Positions 38,282 through 44,952 of a stretch of DNA of 64,000 nucleotides are shown one piece after another. The stretch is from Hymenobacter persicinus (GTDB lineage: Bacteria > Bacteroidota > Bacteroidia > Cytophagales > Hymenobacteraceae): assembly GCF_004167665.1 (NCBI RefSeq), contig NZ_SEWE01000008.1, positions 62,001 to 126,000 on the forward strand, read 5' to 3'. A program made the position numbers and the translations under genes. The notes beneath the pieces were generated by a model, which ran no database searches, was not told the DNA's origin, and saw only the letters and a program-made list of their open reading frames with translations. Every line of letters begins with the position of its first letter. The first letter of the stretch is position 1.

Positions 38282-39808
38282 ATGCGCTTCAACTTTACTT
38301 TCCGCAAAGCCAAGACCGTTCTCAACCACGAGGGGGCGGTAGCCTATACCCTCACGCCCCAGCTGGAGCTCTACGCGGCCGTCGCCACGGCGGCCCTCAG
38401 CGACCAGTTCTACGAAACGGCCGATGCCCGCCTGCTCCGTTTGCGGGAGCTGGTGGCTCGCAACGACCCCGAATTTGTGGCCCGGCTGGCCGTCTACGCC
38501 CGGGAGCAGCTCTACCTGCGCACCGTGCCCCTGGTGCTCACCGTGGAGCTGGCCCGCCGCCACCGCGGCACCAGCCTGGTGAGCCGCCTCGTGGCCCGGG
38601 TGGTGCAGCGCGCCGATGAAATCACCGAATTGCTGGCCTACTACGCCCAGGCCAACGAGCGGGACGGGGTGAAAACCCTGGGCCGCCTCTCCAAGCAGGT
38701 GCAGAAAGGCCTGGCCCGGTCGTTCAACAACTTCGACGGCTACCAGCTGGCCAAGTACGACCGCGCCGGCCGGGTGCGCCTCCGCGACGCGCTGTTCTTA
38801 GTGCACCCCACCGCGAAAAGCGCGGAGCAGCAGCATCTGTTCGACCAGCTCGTGCAGGGTACGCTGCCCACGCCCTACACCTGGGAAACCGAGCTGTCGG
38901 CCCTGGGGCAGCAGCAGTTTGCTTCGGCCCAGGCCCGCACCGCGGCCTTCCGCACGGCCTGGGAAACGCTCATCGGCTCGGGCAAGCTGGGCTACATGGC
39001 CCTGCTGCGCAACCTGCGCAACATCCTCGAAGCCGACGTATCGGCCCGGGCGGTGGAGCGGGTGTGCGCCACCCTGGCCGATGCCGGGGCGGTGGCCCGG
39101 GCCAAGCAGCTGCCCTTCCGCTTCCTGGCCGCGTACCGCGAGGTGCTGCTGGTGCAGTCGGGCTACGTAGCGGTGGTGCTCGAGGCGCTAGAAACGGCCA
39201 TCGGACACAGCGCCGCCAACCTGCGGGGCTTCGGCCTCGATACCCGGGTGGTGGTGGCCTGCGACGTGTCGGGCTCGATGCAGACGCCCGTATCGGCCCG
39301 CAGCAAGGTGCTGCTCTACGACGTGGGCCTGGTGCTGGGCATGCTGCTGCAAAGCCGCTGCGGCCACGTGACCACCGGTATGTTCGGCGACACCTGGAAG
39401 CGCGTCAGCCTGCCCCGGGGCCGGGTGCTGCACAACGTGCAGGAGTTCTACCGCCGCGAAGGCGAGGTCGGCTACAGCACCAACGGCTACCTGGTGATTC
39501 AGGACCTGCTGCGCCGCCGCGAGGTGGTGGATAAGGTCATGATTTTCACCGACTGCCAGCTCTGGAACAGCACTGGCGACGGTGGCACTCTGGCTCAGGC
39601 CTGGATTGACTACCGCCGCACGGTGGCGCCCCGGGCCCGGCTCTACCTCTTCGATCTGGCCGGCCACGGCGCCGCGCCCGTCGAAGTGCGCGAGGGCCAC
39701 GGCGCGGCCCTGATTGCCGGCTGGTCCGACAAAGTGTTCGACGTGCTGGCGGCCCTGGAAAACGGCGGCTCGGCCCTGACCGAAATCGGGAAAATCGAGC
39801 TGGCGTAG
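38282..39808 (+). CDS. Ro60-like TROVE/vWA RNA-binding protein (Rsr type)
   Basis: 508 residues. The N-terminal TROVE domain (about 1-310) is a HEAT-like ring that binds Y RNA and the ends of misfolded RNA (FYETADARLLRLRELVARND, FVARLAVYAREQLYLRTVPL, LGYMALLRNLRNILEADVS). The C-terminal von Willebrand A domain (about 320-500) has an intact MIDAS DVSGSM at 328-333 and a later TDCQLWN strand. In other bacteria Rsr binds Y RNA, aids rRNA maturation and joins exonucleases. It sits directly before an array of Y-RNA-like modules and rtcB, which supports the assignment strongly. Confidence 0.95.
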   Translation: MRFNFTFRKAKTVLNHEGAVAYTLTPQLELYAAVATAALSDQFYETADARLLRLRELVARNDPEFVARLAVYAREQLYLRTVPLVLTVELARRHRGTSLVSRLVARVVQRADEITELLAYYAQANERDGVKTLGRLSKQVQKGLARSFNNFDGYQLAKYDRAGRVRLRDALFLVHPTAKSAEQQHLFDQLVQGTLPTPYTWETELSALGQQQFASAQARTAAFRTAWETLIGSGKLGYMALLRNLRNILEADVSARAVERVCATLADAGAVARAKQLPFRFLAAYREVLLVQSGYVAVVLEALETAIGHSAANLRGFGLDTRVVVACDVSGSMQTPVSARSKVLLYDVGLVLGMLLQSRCGHVTTGMFGDTWKRVSLPRGRVLHNVQEFYRREGEVGYSTNGYLVIQDLLRRREVVDKVMIFTDCQLWNSTGDGGTLAQAWIDYRRTVAPRARLYLFDLAGHGAAPVEVREGHGAALIAGWSDKVFDVLAALENGGSALTEIGKIELA

Positions 39809-39854
39809 GGCTTCGCTACCGGACTGTCTACTTCATTTTATTCACCATTCATCA

Positions 39855-39917
39855 CCCCAAGGTCGGGGGCCTAAATGCCCAGCCAATCGGGCTGGGCCTG
39901 CCTCCGGCCACTTGGGG
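39855..39917 (+). ncRNA. Long structured hairpin after the Ro60-like gene
   Basis: 63 nt fold into one rod: CCCCAA/TTGGGG (39855-39860 with 39912-39917), a 2-nt bulge, a 10-bp stem GGTCGGGGGC/GCCTCCGGCC with two G-U pairs, a 5-nt bulge and an 8-bp hairpin GCCCAGCC/GGCTGGGC. No T run follows, so it is not a simple terminator. It may protect or process the mRNA end, or be a divergent Y RNA. Confidence 0.6.
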
Positions 39918-39925
39918 AAAACACC

Positions 39926-40076
39926 GGGAAAGGTGCCGTAGGCTGGCGATACTTCGTGGTTAACGTTTTCGGTTACTGCTGCTTCGGCGGCGGTATCGCG
40001 CGGGTTCGAGTCCCGCATCCGGCCTTCCGGGGGCGGATGACGAAAACACTTCGCCGCCCGCCCGTTGCCCTTTTCT
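39926..40076 (+). ncRNA. Y-RNA-like module 1
   Basis: 5' motif GGTGCCGTAGG at 39932-39942, 3' motif GTTGCCC at 40064-40070, the latter followed by TTTT. A GCGATAC/GTATCGC stem precedes a tRNA-like T arm (40000-40016, 5-bp stem, loop TTCGAGT). An acceptor-like stem ATCCG/CGGAT follows, with a TTCC loop region. The D-arm position holds only a CGAA/TTCG mini-hairpin. Confidence 0.75.
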
Positions 40077-40097
40077 GATTGTAATAGCCCGCTCTTT

Positions 40098-40229
40098 GGC
40101 GTGGTGCCGTAGCCGGGCGTTCCTTCGCTTGGTGAAGCCGGTGGTCTGCGGACTGTCCGGCCTGGGTTCGAGTCCCGCTGGGCTGCCTTCGGGTAGCCCA
40201 GACGACGCCCGGCGCCTGTTGCCCTCGCT
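40098..40229 (+). ncRNA. Y-RNA-like module 2
   Basis: 5' motif GGTGCCGTAG at 40103 and 3' motif GTTGCCC at 40218-40224. An 8-bp CCGGGCGT/ACGCCCGG stem links the two halves. The T arm (40163-40177, TTCGAGT loop) leads to a 7-bp acceptor-like stem CTGGGCT/AGCCCAG extended by 3 bp and capped by a TTCG tetraloop (40178-40201). The D arm is reduced. Confidence 0.8.
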
Positions 40230-40257
40230 CGACGAGTGGAGCTGTTGCAAAAAACTC

Positions 40258-40385
40258 CCGCCGGGTGTCGTCGGGAAGCGTTCCTTCGGGTTACGGGTTC
40301 GAATCCTGGCGGGCACCGGTCCTGGCGGCCGGTGCCGGCAGCTCAGCTTGGTAGAGCACGCGCTTTCCTCTTTTTACCCCGGTGG
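40258..40385 (+). ncRNA. Y-RNA-like module 3
   Basis: Variant motifs GGTGTCG (40264-40270) and TTACCCC (40374-40380). Outer stem CCGCCGGG/CCCGGTGG and inner 8-bp stem GGGAAGCG/CGCTTTCC. The T arm (40294-40308, TTCGAAT loop) is followed by an acceptor stem (CGGGCAC with GTGCCGG, six of seven pairs) capped by a short hairpin, then a canonical D arm GCTCAGCTTGGTAGAGC (40341-40357). Confidence 0.85.
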
Positions 40386-40395
40386 AATTGATCTA

Positions 40396-40545
40396 CTGTT
40401 CTGTTCGGGTGCCGTAGGGGCGCAATCCTTCGAACCTTACTGACGGGGACCCTTGTCTACCGCGCTGCTGGTGAGCGGCGGCGAGTGGTGGAAGGTGGCT
40501 GCGCCAGGGGGTGGGGCGCTTCGCTGGTTGCCCCGAACGGAACAG
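40396..40545 (+). ncRNA. Y-RNA-like module 4, without a T arm
   Basis: 5' motif GGTGCCGTAGG (40408-40418) and 3' motif GTTGCCC (40527-40533). The outer stem is the longest of the array, 14 bp (40396-40409 with 40532-40545, one G-U). An inner GGCGCA/TGCGCC stem follows. There is no TTCGAAT T loop; the interior instead folds into G/C-rich hairpins. Confidence 0.7.
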
Positions 40546-40552
40546 AGAATAC

Positions 40553-40697
40553 CTCGTTGGGTGCCGTAGCTCAGCCTTACTTCGCACTGTTAATGCCCGG
40601 GTCGGGGGTTCGAATCCCTCCCGTCGGTGGTCAAGCCGGCGGTAGCTCAGCTGGTTAGAGCAGGATAACGGGCTGGGCGCTTTGTTGCCCCAACGAG
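40553..40697 (+). ncRNA. Y-RNA-like module 5
   Basis: Outer stem CTCGTTGGG/CCCAACGAG (9 bp, perfect). Motifs GGTGCCGTAG (40560) and GTTGCCC (40684-40690). T arm 40604-40620 (GGGGG, TTCGAAT, CCCTC), acceptor stem CCGTCGG/CCGGCGG (7 bp, one G-U) closed by an 8-nt loop, then a fully canonical D arm GCTCAGCTGGTTAGAGC (40645-40661). It is the best example of a permuted tRNA-like fold here. Confidence 0.88.
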
Positions 40698-40709
40698 CTG
40701 TTACAACTG

Positions 40710-40832
40710 CTTACCGGGTGCCGTCGGACGGCGCTACTTCGGTGAGGCTCCGCTGCGGAGCCGAGCGGGTTCAACTCCCGCACCCCGGGGCCTGGTCCCC
40801 GGGCGTCGCCCTCCGCCCGTTGCCCCGGTAGG
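40710..40832 (+). ncRNA. Y-RNA-like module 6
   Basis: Outer stem CTTACCGGG/CCCGGTAGG (9 bp with one T-G pair). Motifs GGTGCCGTCGG (40717) and GTTGCCC (40819). An inner GGACGGCG/CGCCCTCC stem has one mismatch. A GGCTCCG/CGGAGCC hairpin precedes the T arm (40765-40781, loop TTCAACT), which leads to a 7-bp acceptor stem CCCGGGG/CCCCGGG. No D arm. Confidence 0.8.
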
Positions 40833-40844
40833 CAGCTTTGTTTT

Positions 40845-40979
40845 CCTGCGTGGTGCCGTAGGGTCGCCTTCCTTCGGGATACTGAGGTCGTGGGTTCGAA
40901 TCCCACCTGCCGCAAGGGCAGTAGCCTAGGGGTTAGGGCGCAGTGTAATGGTGGCGGCCCGCCTGGTTGCCCACGCGGG
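40845..40979 (+). ncRNA. Y-RNA-like module 7
   Basis: Outer stem CCTGCGTGG/CCACGCGGG (9 bp, one G-U). Motifs GGTGCCGTAGG (40852) and GTTGCCC (40966). Inner stem GGGTCGCC/GGCGGCCC (8 bp, one G-U). T arm 40890-40906 (GTGGG, TTCGAAT, CCCAC, perfect), acceptor CTGCC/GGCAG with a GCAAG loop, and a D arm GCCTAGGGGTTAGGGC (40924-40939). Confidence 0.88.
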
Positions 40980-40988
40980 GGCCGGGCC

Positions 40989-41060
40989 GTAAACGGTGTC
41001 GTGGGGGAGTCTTACTTAGAACTCAACATCCGAAGGCTTCCCGCCTAATTACCCGTTTGC
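40989..41060 (+). ncRNA. Y-RNA-like module 8, stem-only mini-module
   Basis: Outer stem GTAAACGG/CCGTTTGC (8 bp), variant motifs GGTGTCG (40995) and TTACCC (41049-41054), inner stem GGGGAGTC/GGCTTCCC. The 72-nt module has no T or D arm, only a short loop, and is followed by a T6 run at 41076-41081. Confidence 0.7.
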
Positions 41061-41098
41061 GCGCTTTGGCAACGCTTTTTTCACTTAACAACGCGGCC

Positions 41099-41130
41099 GG
41101 CGGCGGCACCGGAATCTGGGTGCCGCCGCC
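41099..41130 (+). promoter_or_regulatory. 12-bp hairpin in the rtcB leader
   Basis: GGCGGCGGCACC (41099-41110) pairs perfectly with GGTGCCGCCGCC (41119-41130), leaving an 8-nt loop, 61 nt before the chosen rtcB start. There is no T run after it. Its 3' arm contains the GGTGCCG string of the array motifs, so it may affect processing or translation of rtcB. Confidence 0.5.
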
Positions 41131-41190
41131 TTGCAAGAGGCCGTCTTTCTTCTTTCAATGAACTCAACGGTCCTCAGGACCACGCTTTTT

Positions 41191-42591
41191 ATGGCCAATC
41201 AACTACGCGGCAACGACCTTCGGCAGCTCGGCTTCCCCGAAGGCCGCGCCATCGGCCTTGCCCTGGCGCAGCTCCAGCGCAAGCACCTGAAAAAACTCTC
41301 TCACTCCGACCAGCTGGCGTTGCTCCAGCGCCTGCTGGCCGCCCCCCAGGAGTACGCCACCCACCTCGACTGGAGCCACGTGGCGGCGGCCCTGCTGCCC
41401 CCGCCTTCCCGCCACCTCGAGCTGGTGGCCCGCAAACCCTACGCCCTCTACGGGGCCGAGCACATCGAGCCCGGGGCCCTGCACCAGATGGATACGGCCA
41501 TGAAGCTGCCCGTGACGGTGGCCGGGGCGCTGATGCCCGACGCCCACCACGGCTACGGCCTGCCCATCGGGGGCGTGCTGGCGACGGACAACGCCGTGAT
41601 TCCCTACGCCGTGGGCGTCGACATCGGCTGCCGGATGGCGCTGTCGGTGTTTGCTTTGCCGCCCAAGTTTATCGGGCAGCGGGTGCAGGAGCTCCAGAAG
41701 CTGCTGCTCGACAACACCCGCTTCGGCAACCGTACCGGCTTCGACCGGGGCAAAAAGCTCACCCACGAAGTGCTGGAGAGTGACACCTTCCGCGACGTGC
41801 CCTTCCTGCGCAACAAGCAGGCAACGGCCGCCGAGCAGATTGGCACTTCGGGCTCCGGCAACCACTTCGTGGAGTTCGGTATCGTGGATATCACCGACCC
41901 CTCGAATGAAATGGGTTTGGCGGTGGGTCAGTACGTGGGGCTGCTTTCGCACTCCGGCTCCCGGGGCCTGGGCGCCTCGGTGGCCAACCACTACACCAAG
42001 CTGGCCATGGAAAACTGCCAGCTGCCCGCCGAAGCCAAGCACCTGGCCTGGCTCGGCCTCGACGGGGAGCTGGGGCAGGAGTACTGGGCGGCCATGACCC
42101 TGGCCGGCGACTACGCCTCGGCCTGCCACGAGCACATCCACCAGCGCCTGGCCAAGGCCCTCGGGGAACGGCCATTGGCGAAAGTGGAAAACCACCACAA
42201 CTTCGCCTGGAAAGAGCGCCTGCAGGACGGCCGGGAGGTGATTGTGCACCGCAAGGGCGCTACCCCGGCCGGGGCGAGCGTGCTGGGCATCATCCCCGGC
42301 TCGATGACGGCCCCCGGCTTTATCGTTCGGGGGCGGGGCGTGGCGGAGTCGCTCGGGTCGGCCTCGCACGGGGCCGGGCGGCTGATGTCGCGCACCCGGG
42401 CCAAGCAGGAGCTCAGCGAAGCCCAGGTGCGGCAGTACCTGAAGGCCCACGACGTGGCCTTGCAGGGCGGGGGCGTCGATGAGGCGCCCATGGCCTACAA
42501 GGACATTCACGCCGTGATGCAGAGCCAGCGGGAGCTGGTGGACGTGCTCGGCTCCTTCACCCCGAAAATCGTGCGCATGGACGGGGCATAA
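41191..42591 (+). CDS. rtcB: RtcB RNA ligase (3'-phosphate/5'-OH)
   Basis: 466 residues from the ATG at 41191 (MANQLRGNDL); an ATG 33 bp upstream is possible. RtcB seals 2',3'-cyclic-phosphate or 3'-phosphate ends to 5'-OH ends with Mn2+ and GTP. Family motifs are intact: MPDAHHGYGLPIGGVLA, GVDIGCRM (Mn-ligand Cys), GTSGSGNHFVEFG, LLSHSGSRGLG, NHHNFAWKE and the guanylated His in LGSASHGAGRLMSRTRAK. It is the last gene of the PcfJ/TROVE/Y-RNA locus. No rtcA or archease is nearby, so it may work without an accessory factor or use one elsewhere. Confidence 0.97.
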   Translation: MANQLRGNDLRQLGFPEGRAIGLALAQLQRKHLKKLSHSDQLALLQRLLAAPQEYATHLDWSHVAAALLPPPSRHLELVARKPYALYGAEHIEPGALHQMDTAMKLPVTVAGALMPDAHHGYGLPIGGVLATDNAVIPYAVGVDIGCRMALSVFALPPKFIGQRVQELQKLLLDNTRFGNRTGFDRGKKLTHEVLESDTFRDVPFLRNKQATAAEQIGTSGSGNHFVEFGIVDITDPSNEMGLAVGQYVGLLSHSGSRGLGASVANHYTKLAMENCQLPAEAKHLAWLGLDGELGQEYWAAMTLAGDYASACHEHIHQRLAKALGERPLAKVENHHNFAWKERLQDGREVIVHRKGATPAGASVLGIIPGSMTAPGFIVRGRGVAESLGSASHGAGRLMSRTRAKQELSEAQVRQYLKAHDVALQGGGVDEAPMAYKDIHAVMQSQRELVDVLGSFTPKIVRMDGA

Positions 42592-42603
42592 GGTCAGCGC
42601 GGC

Positions 42604-42702
42604 TGTAGGGACGCAACCTTGCGTCTCGTCGTCCGTGCCGGCCGGCCCCGGCATTGCCCCGTTTATCGTTCAACGATTGAGACGCAGGTATGCGTCTCTA
42701 CA
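42604..42702. repeat. Interspersed inverted-repeat element, copy 2
   Basis: Starts TGTAGGGACGCAACC and ends TGCGTCTCTACA. It shares the internal TCGTTCAACGA(A/T)TGAGACGCA block with the copy at 5849-5942. Confidence 0.7.
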
Positions 42703-42712
42703 CCCTTACCCC

Positions 42713-42748
42713 AAACACCCGTCGGGCTTTCCGGCGGGTGTTTTTTCT
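42713..42748 (+). terminator. Rho-independent terminator after rtcB
   Basis: AAACACCCGTCGG/CCGGCGGGTGTTTTTT with one G-T pair, a 5-nt loop and a T6 run. Confidence 0.85.
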
Positions 42749-42814
42749 ATATAACGCCGCCCGCATATGCAGAACCACTACTTTTAGGGCCTGAACCAAC
42801 CCACCCGCCGCGCT

Positions 42815-43465
42815 ATGAGTAACATGATTCAGTTTGTGGCCAACCACGACGACCTGTCCACCGACAAGGGCTTCCAGTTCAAGTTCTACTGCGACAAGTG
42901 CCACAACGGCCACATGTCGCGGTTTCAGATCAACAAGATGGGCATGGCCACGAGCCTGCTCAATGCGGCCGGCAGCCTGTTTGGGGGCATGTTTCACGAC
43001 GCGGGCAACGCGGCCTACCAGATGCAGCGCGCCGTGGGCGGCCCGGCCCACGACGAGGCCCTGAAAAGCGCCGTGCTCGAAGGCAAGCAGTTCTTCAAAC
43101 AGTGCACCCGCTGCGGGCACTGGGTGTGCCCCGACGTGTGCTGGAACGGCAAGGCCGGCCTCTGCGAAGACTGCGCCCCCGACGAGCACGAGGAGTTGGC
43201 CTCCCAGCAGGCCCAGGCCGCCCGGGAGCAGATCTACACCAAAACCCGCGCCCAGGACTACACCCAGGACCTCGACTTCATCGGCCGCGGCAGCATCAGC
43301 CAGTGCAAGAACTGCCAGGCCAAGCTCGGGCCCGACCAGAAGTTCTGTCCTACCTGCGGTACGCCCAACGTCACGGCCCAGGTCAAAGACAAGTTCTGCG
43401 CCGACTGCGGCACCAGCGTGAAAGCCGACCAGAAGTTCTGCGCCGGCTGCGGCAAGCAGCAGTAG
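42815..43465 (+). CDS. Multi-zinc-ribbon hypothetical protein
   Basis: 216 residues, no export signal. It carries four Cys clusters: FYCDKCHNGH near 30, a CTRCGHWVCPDVCW...LCEDCAP cluster near 108-130, and two C-terminal zinc ribbons, CKNCQAKLGPDQKFCPTCG and CADCGTSVKADQKFCAGCG. The middle has a Gly/Ala/Met-rich helix (SLLNAAGSLFGGMFHDAG). Such proteins act in protein or nucleic-acid binding; the role here is unknown. It is separated from rtcB by a terminator, so it is not part of that operon. Confidence 0.75.
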   Translation: MSNMIQFVANHDDLSTDKGFQFKFYCDKCHNGHMSRFQINKMGMATSLLNAAGSLFGGMFHDAGNAAYQMQRAVGGPAHDEALKSAVLEGKQFFKQCTRCGHWVCPDVCWNGKAGLCEDCAPDEHEELASQQAQAAREQIYTKTRAQDYTQDLDFIGRGSISQCKNCQAKLGPDQKFCPTCGTPNVTAQVKDKFCADCGTSVKADQKFCAGCGKQQ

Positions 43466-43626
43466 GTGGTGAGATGGTGAACTTGTGAAATGGTGAAATG
43501 GTGAGTTGTCGTTCTGGCGGCCCGGTCTGCTCCTGTCCGACCTTAGCCGGCCCTATCCGGTTCTGTCATTGCGAGGCGAAGCCGAAGCAATCCGTCCTCT
43601 CAAGTGTAGAAGACTCCTTTTAAGCG
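43466..43626. repeat. Intergenic repeat-rich stretch
   Basis: Tandem TGGTGAAa units (43466-43505), then TGTCATTGCGAGGCGAAGCC at 43565, a form of intergenic repeat seen in many bacteria. No gene. Confidence 0.5.
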
Positions 43627-43661
43627 AAAAGCCCCGACGTTGTCCTGACGTCGGGGCTTTT
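43627..43661. terminator. Bidirectional terminator
   Basis: 14-bp perfect stem AAAAGCCCCGACGT/ACGTCGGGGCTTTT, loop 7 nt, between convergent genes. Confidence 0.9.
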
Positions 43662-43778
43662 TAGTTTGACCAGGCTTAGCGCATTGTCCGGGACGGATAG
43701 CTTCGCGCCGCCCGTCATGAGCGGCTGCACGGCAGAACGATGTCCCGGCCGGAGCGAAGGCTGGGGCCGGCTGCCGGA

Positions 43779-44201
43779 CTAGCCGGGCAGGTGCAGCTCG
43801 CCTTCGTCCTCGTCCTGCCAGTACTTGATGTAGCGGGCCTGCACCCGTACCAGCACGATGCCGGGCGTGTCGATGCCGTCCTTGTACCAGCGCTCCACGT
43901 CGGGCACCCAGTGCTTCTGCAGGGTGGGCTTGTGGCGAATGAGCGTGGCGGTGCCGGCCACCGACACGTACAGGCGCTTGGGCCCCTCGAAGGTGAGCCC
44001 CACGTGGGGGTTCTGCTCGATGTCGTGGACGGTGCGGGAGCCGTCGTAGGTGAAGAAGTAGGAGTTGCCGTCGTAGGTCACGTCCCCGTTGTTGCTCATG
44101 GGGCGGCTGCTGAACTGCCCGCGGCTGGTTTGGGTGGTGAGCATGGCAATGTCAAGCTTGGCCAGCTTGGCGGCAATGTCGGCGAGGGTTTTGGTGGGCA
44201 T
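43779..44201 (-). CDS. Pyridoxamine 5'-phosphate oxidase-like general stress protein
   Basis: 140 residues with the split-barrel flavin-binding fold of general stress protein 26: IAMLTTQTSRGQFSSRPMS, a YFFTYDGSRTVHDIEQNPHV strand pair and a W-Y region (HWVPDVERWYKDG). This family binds FMN or F420-like cofactors. It is probably cytoplasmic and monocistronic, divergent from the META-domain lipoprotein gene. Confidence 0.9.
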   Translation of the reverse strand: MPTKTLADIAAKLAKLDIAMLTTQTSRGQFSSRPMSNNGDVTYDGNSYFFTYDGSRTVHDIEQNPHVGLTFEGPKRLYVSVAGTATLIRHKPTLQKHWVPDVERWYKDGIDTPGIVLVRVQARYIKYWQDEDEGELHLPG

Positions 44202-44345
44202 CGGAGCGGAGTTGGTGGGGAATACGGGAGGTACGCAGCCCCGGGGGCTTGGTTGAGCCGACGCTGCGCCCGCGCCACCAATCCGGCCCGGCTGCGTACA
44301 GCCGGGGAGTAGTCACTGCCACCCCTCACGCCAACGCCCGTCGCC

Positions 44346-44831
44346 ATGCCCCTTGCCTTTCGCCTCCCTGCGGCCGCCGCCGCTTTGCTGCTGCTTGCTC
44401 CGGCCTGCAGCTACGATTTGAGTGAGCGGCCCAACGCGGGCTCCACCGCCAACTCGGCCGACCGACCCGTGCCCACCAGTGCTCCGCTGCGCAACGTGCG
44501 CTGGGAGCTGCGCGAGCTGGACGGGCAGCCCGCCCCGGCCACCGAGCAGCGTCCCTTCCTGGTGCTGCGCGACGGCCGGGCCCGGGCCGAGGGGCGAGCG
44601 GCCTGCAACCGCTTCTCGGGCCCCTACACCCTGGCGGCCGAAGGACGGCTGCGGCTGGGACCCCTGGTCACGACCCGCAGCGCCTGCCCCGACCTGGCCA
44701 CGGAGGGCGCCTTCATGCGGGCCCTGAACCAGGCCCAGCGCTACCGCATTCAGGGCAATACGCTGAGCCTCTACGCCGCCGATACCCGGGAAGTGCCCCT
44801 GGCCACGCTCCAGGCCACGGCCGGGGAGTAG
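44346..44831 (+). CDS. META-domain lipoprotein (HslJ-like)
   Basis: 161 residues. The lipobox LAPAC puts the lipidated Cys at 21. The META domain (about 52-155) shows RWELRELDGQPA, the GRAACNRFSGPYTL motif and LGPLVTTRSACPDLATEGAF. HslJ-type META proteins are linked to heat or antibiotic stress in the envelope. The gene is monocistronic, facing a terminator shared with the minus-strand gene downstream. Confidence 0.88.
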   Translation: MPLAFRLPAAAAALLLLAPACSYDLSERPNAGSTANSADRPVPTSAPLRNVRWELRELDGQPAPATEQRPFLVLRDGRARAEGRAACNRFSGPYTLAAEGRLRLGPLVTTRSACPDLATEGAFMRALNQAQRYRIQGNTLSLYAADTREVPLATLQATAGE

Positions 44832-44873
44832 GCCGCACGCTGCCGGCGGTTCCGCGGGAAACGGGGGAGCAGG

Positions 44874-44913
44874 ACAAAAAAATAAAGCCTTCCCCCGGCG
44901 CAGGGGAAGGCTT
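44874..44913 (-). terminator. Terminator for the minus-strand gene at 44953
   Basis: Stem AAGCCTTCCCC/GGGGAAGGCTT (44885-44895, 44903-44913); the minus strand then reads TTTATTTTTT. Confidence 0.75.
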
Positions 44914-44952
44914 ATAGCAATAGGAGTGGTAGCGGTAAGCGTACTCGGAAGG

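Noticed and set aside
39926..41060. CRISPR array (repeated motif with about 25-nt unique spacers)
   Set aside because: The apparent spacers pair with each other across each module to form outer stems, the repeats are not identical, and no cas genes are present.
39926..41060. Ordinary tRNA gene cluster, or tRNAs with introns
   Set aside because: T arms precede D arms, the acceptor strands are joined by loops, there are no anticodon arms, and the conserved flanking motifs match Y RNA stems better than introns.
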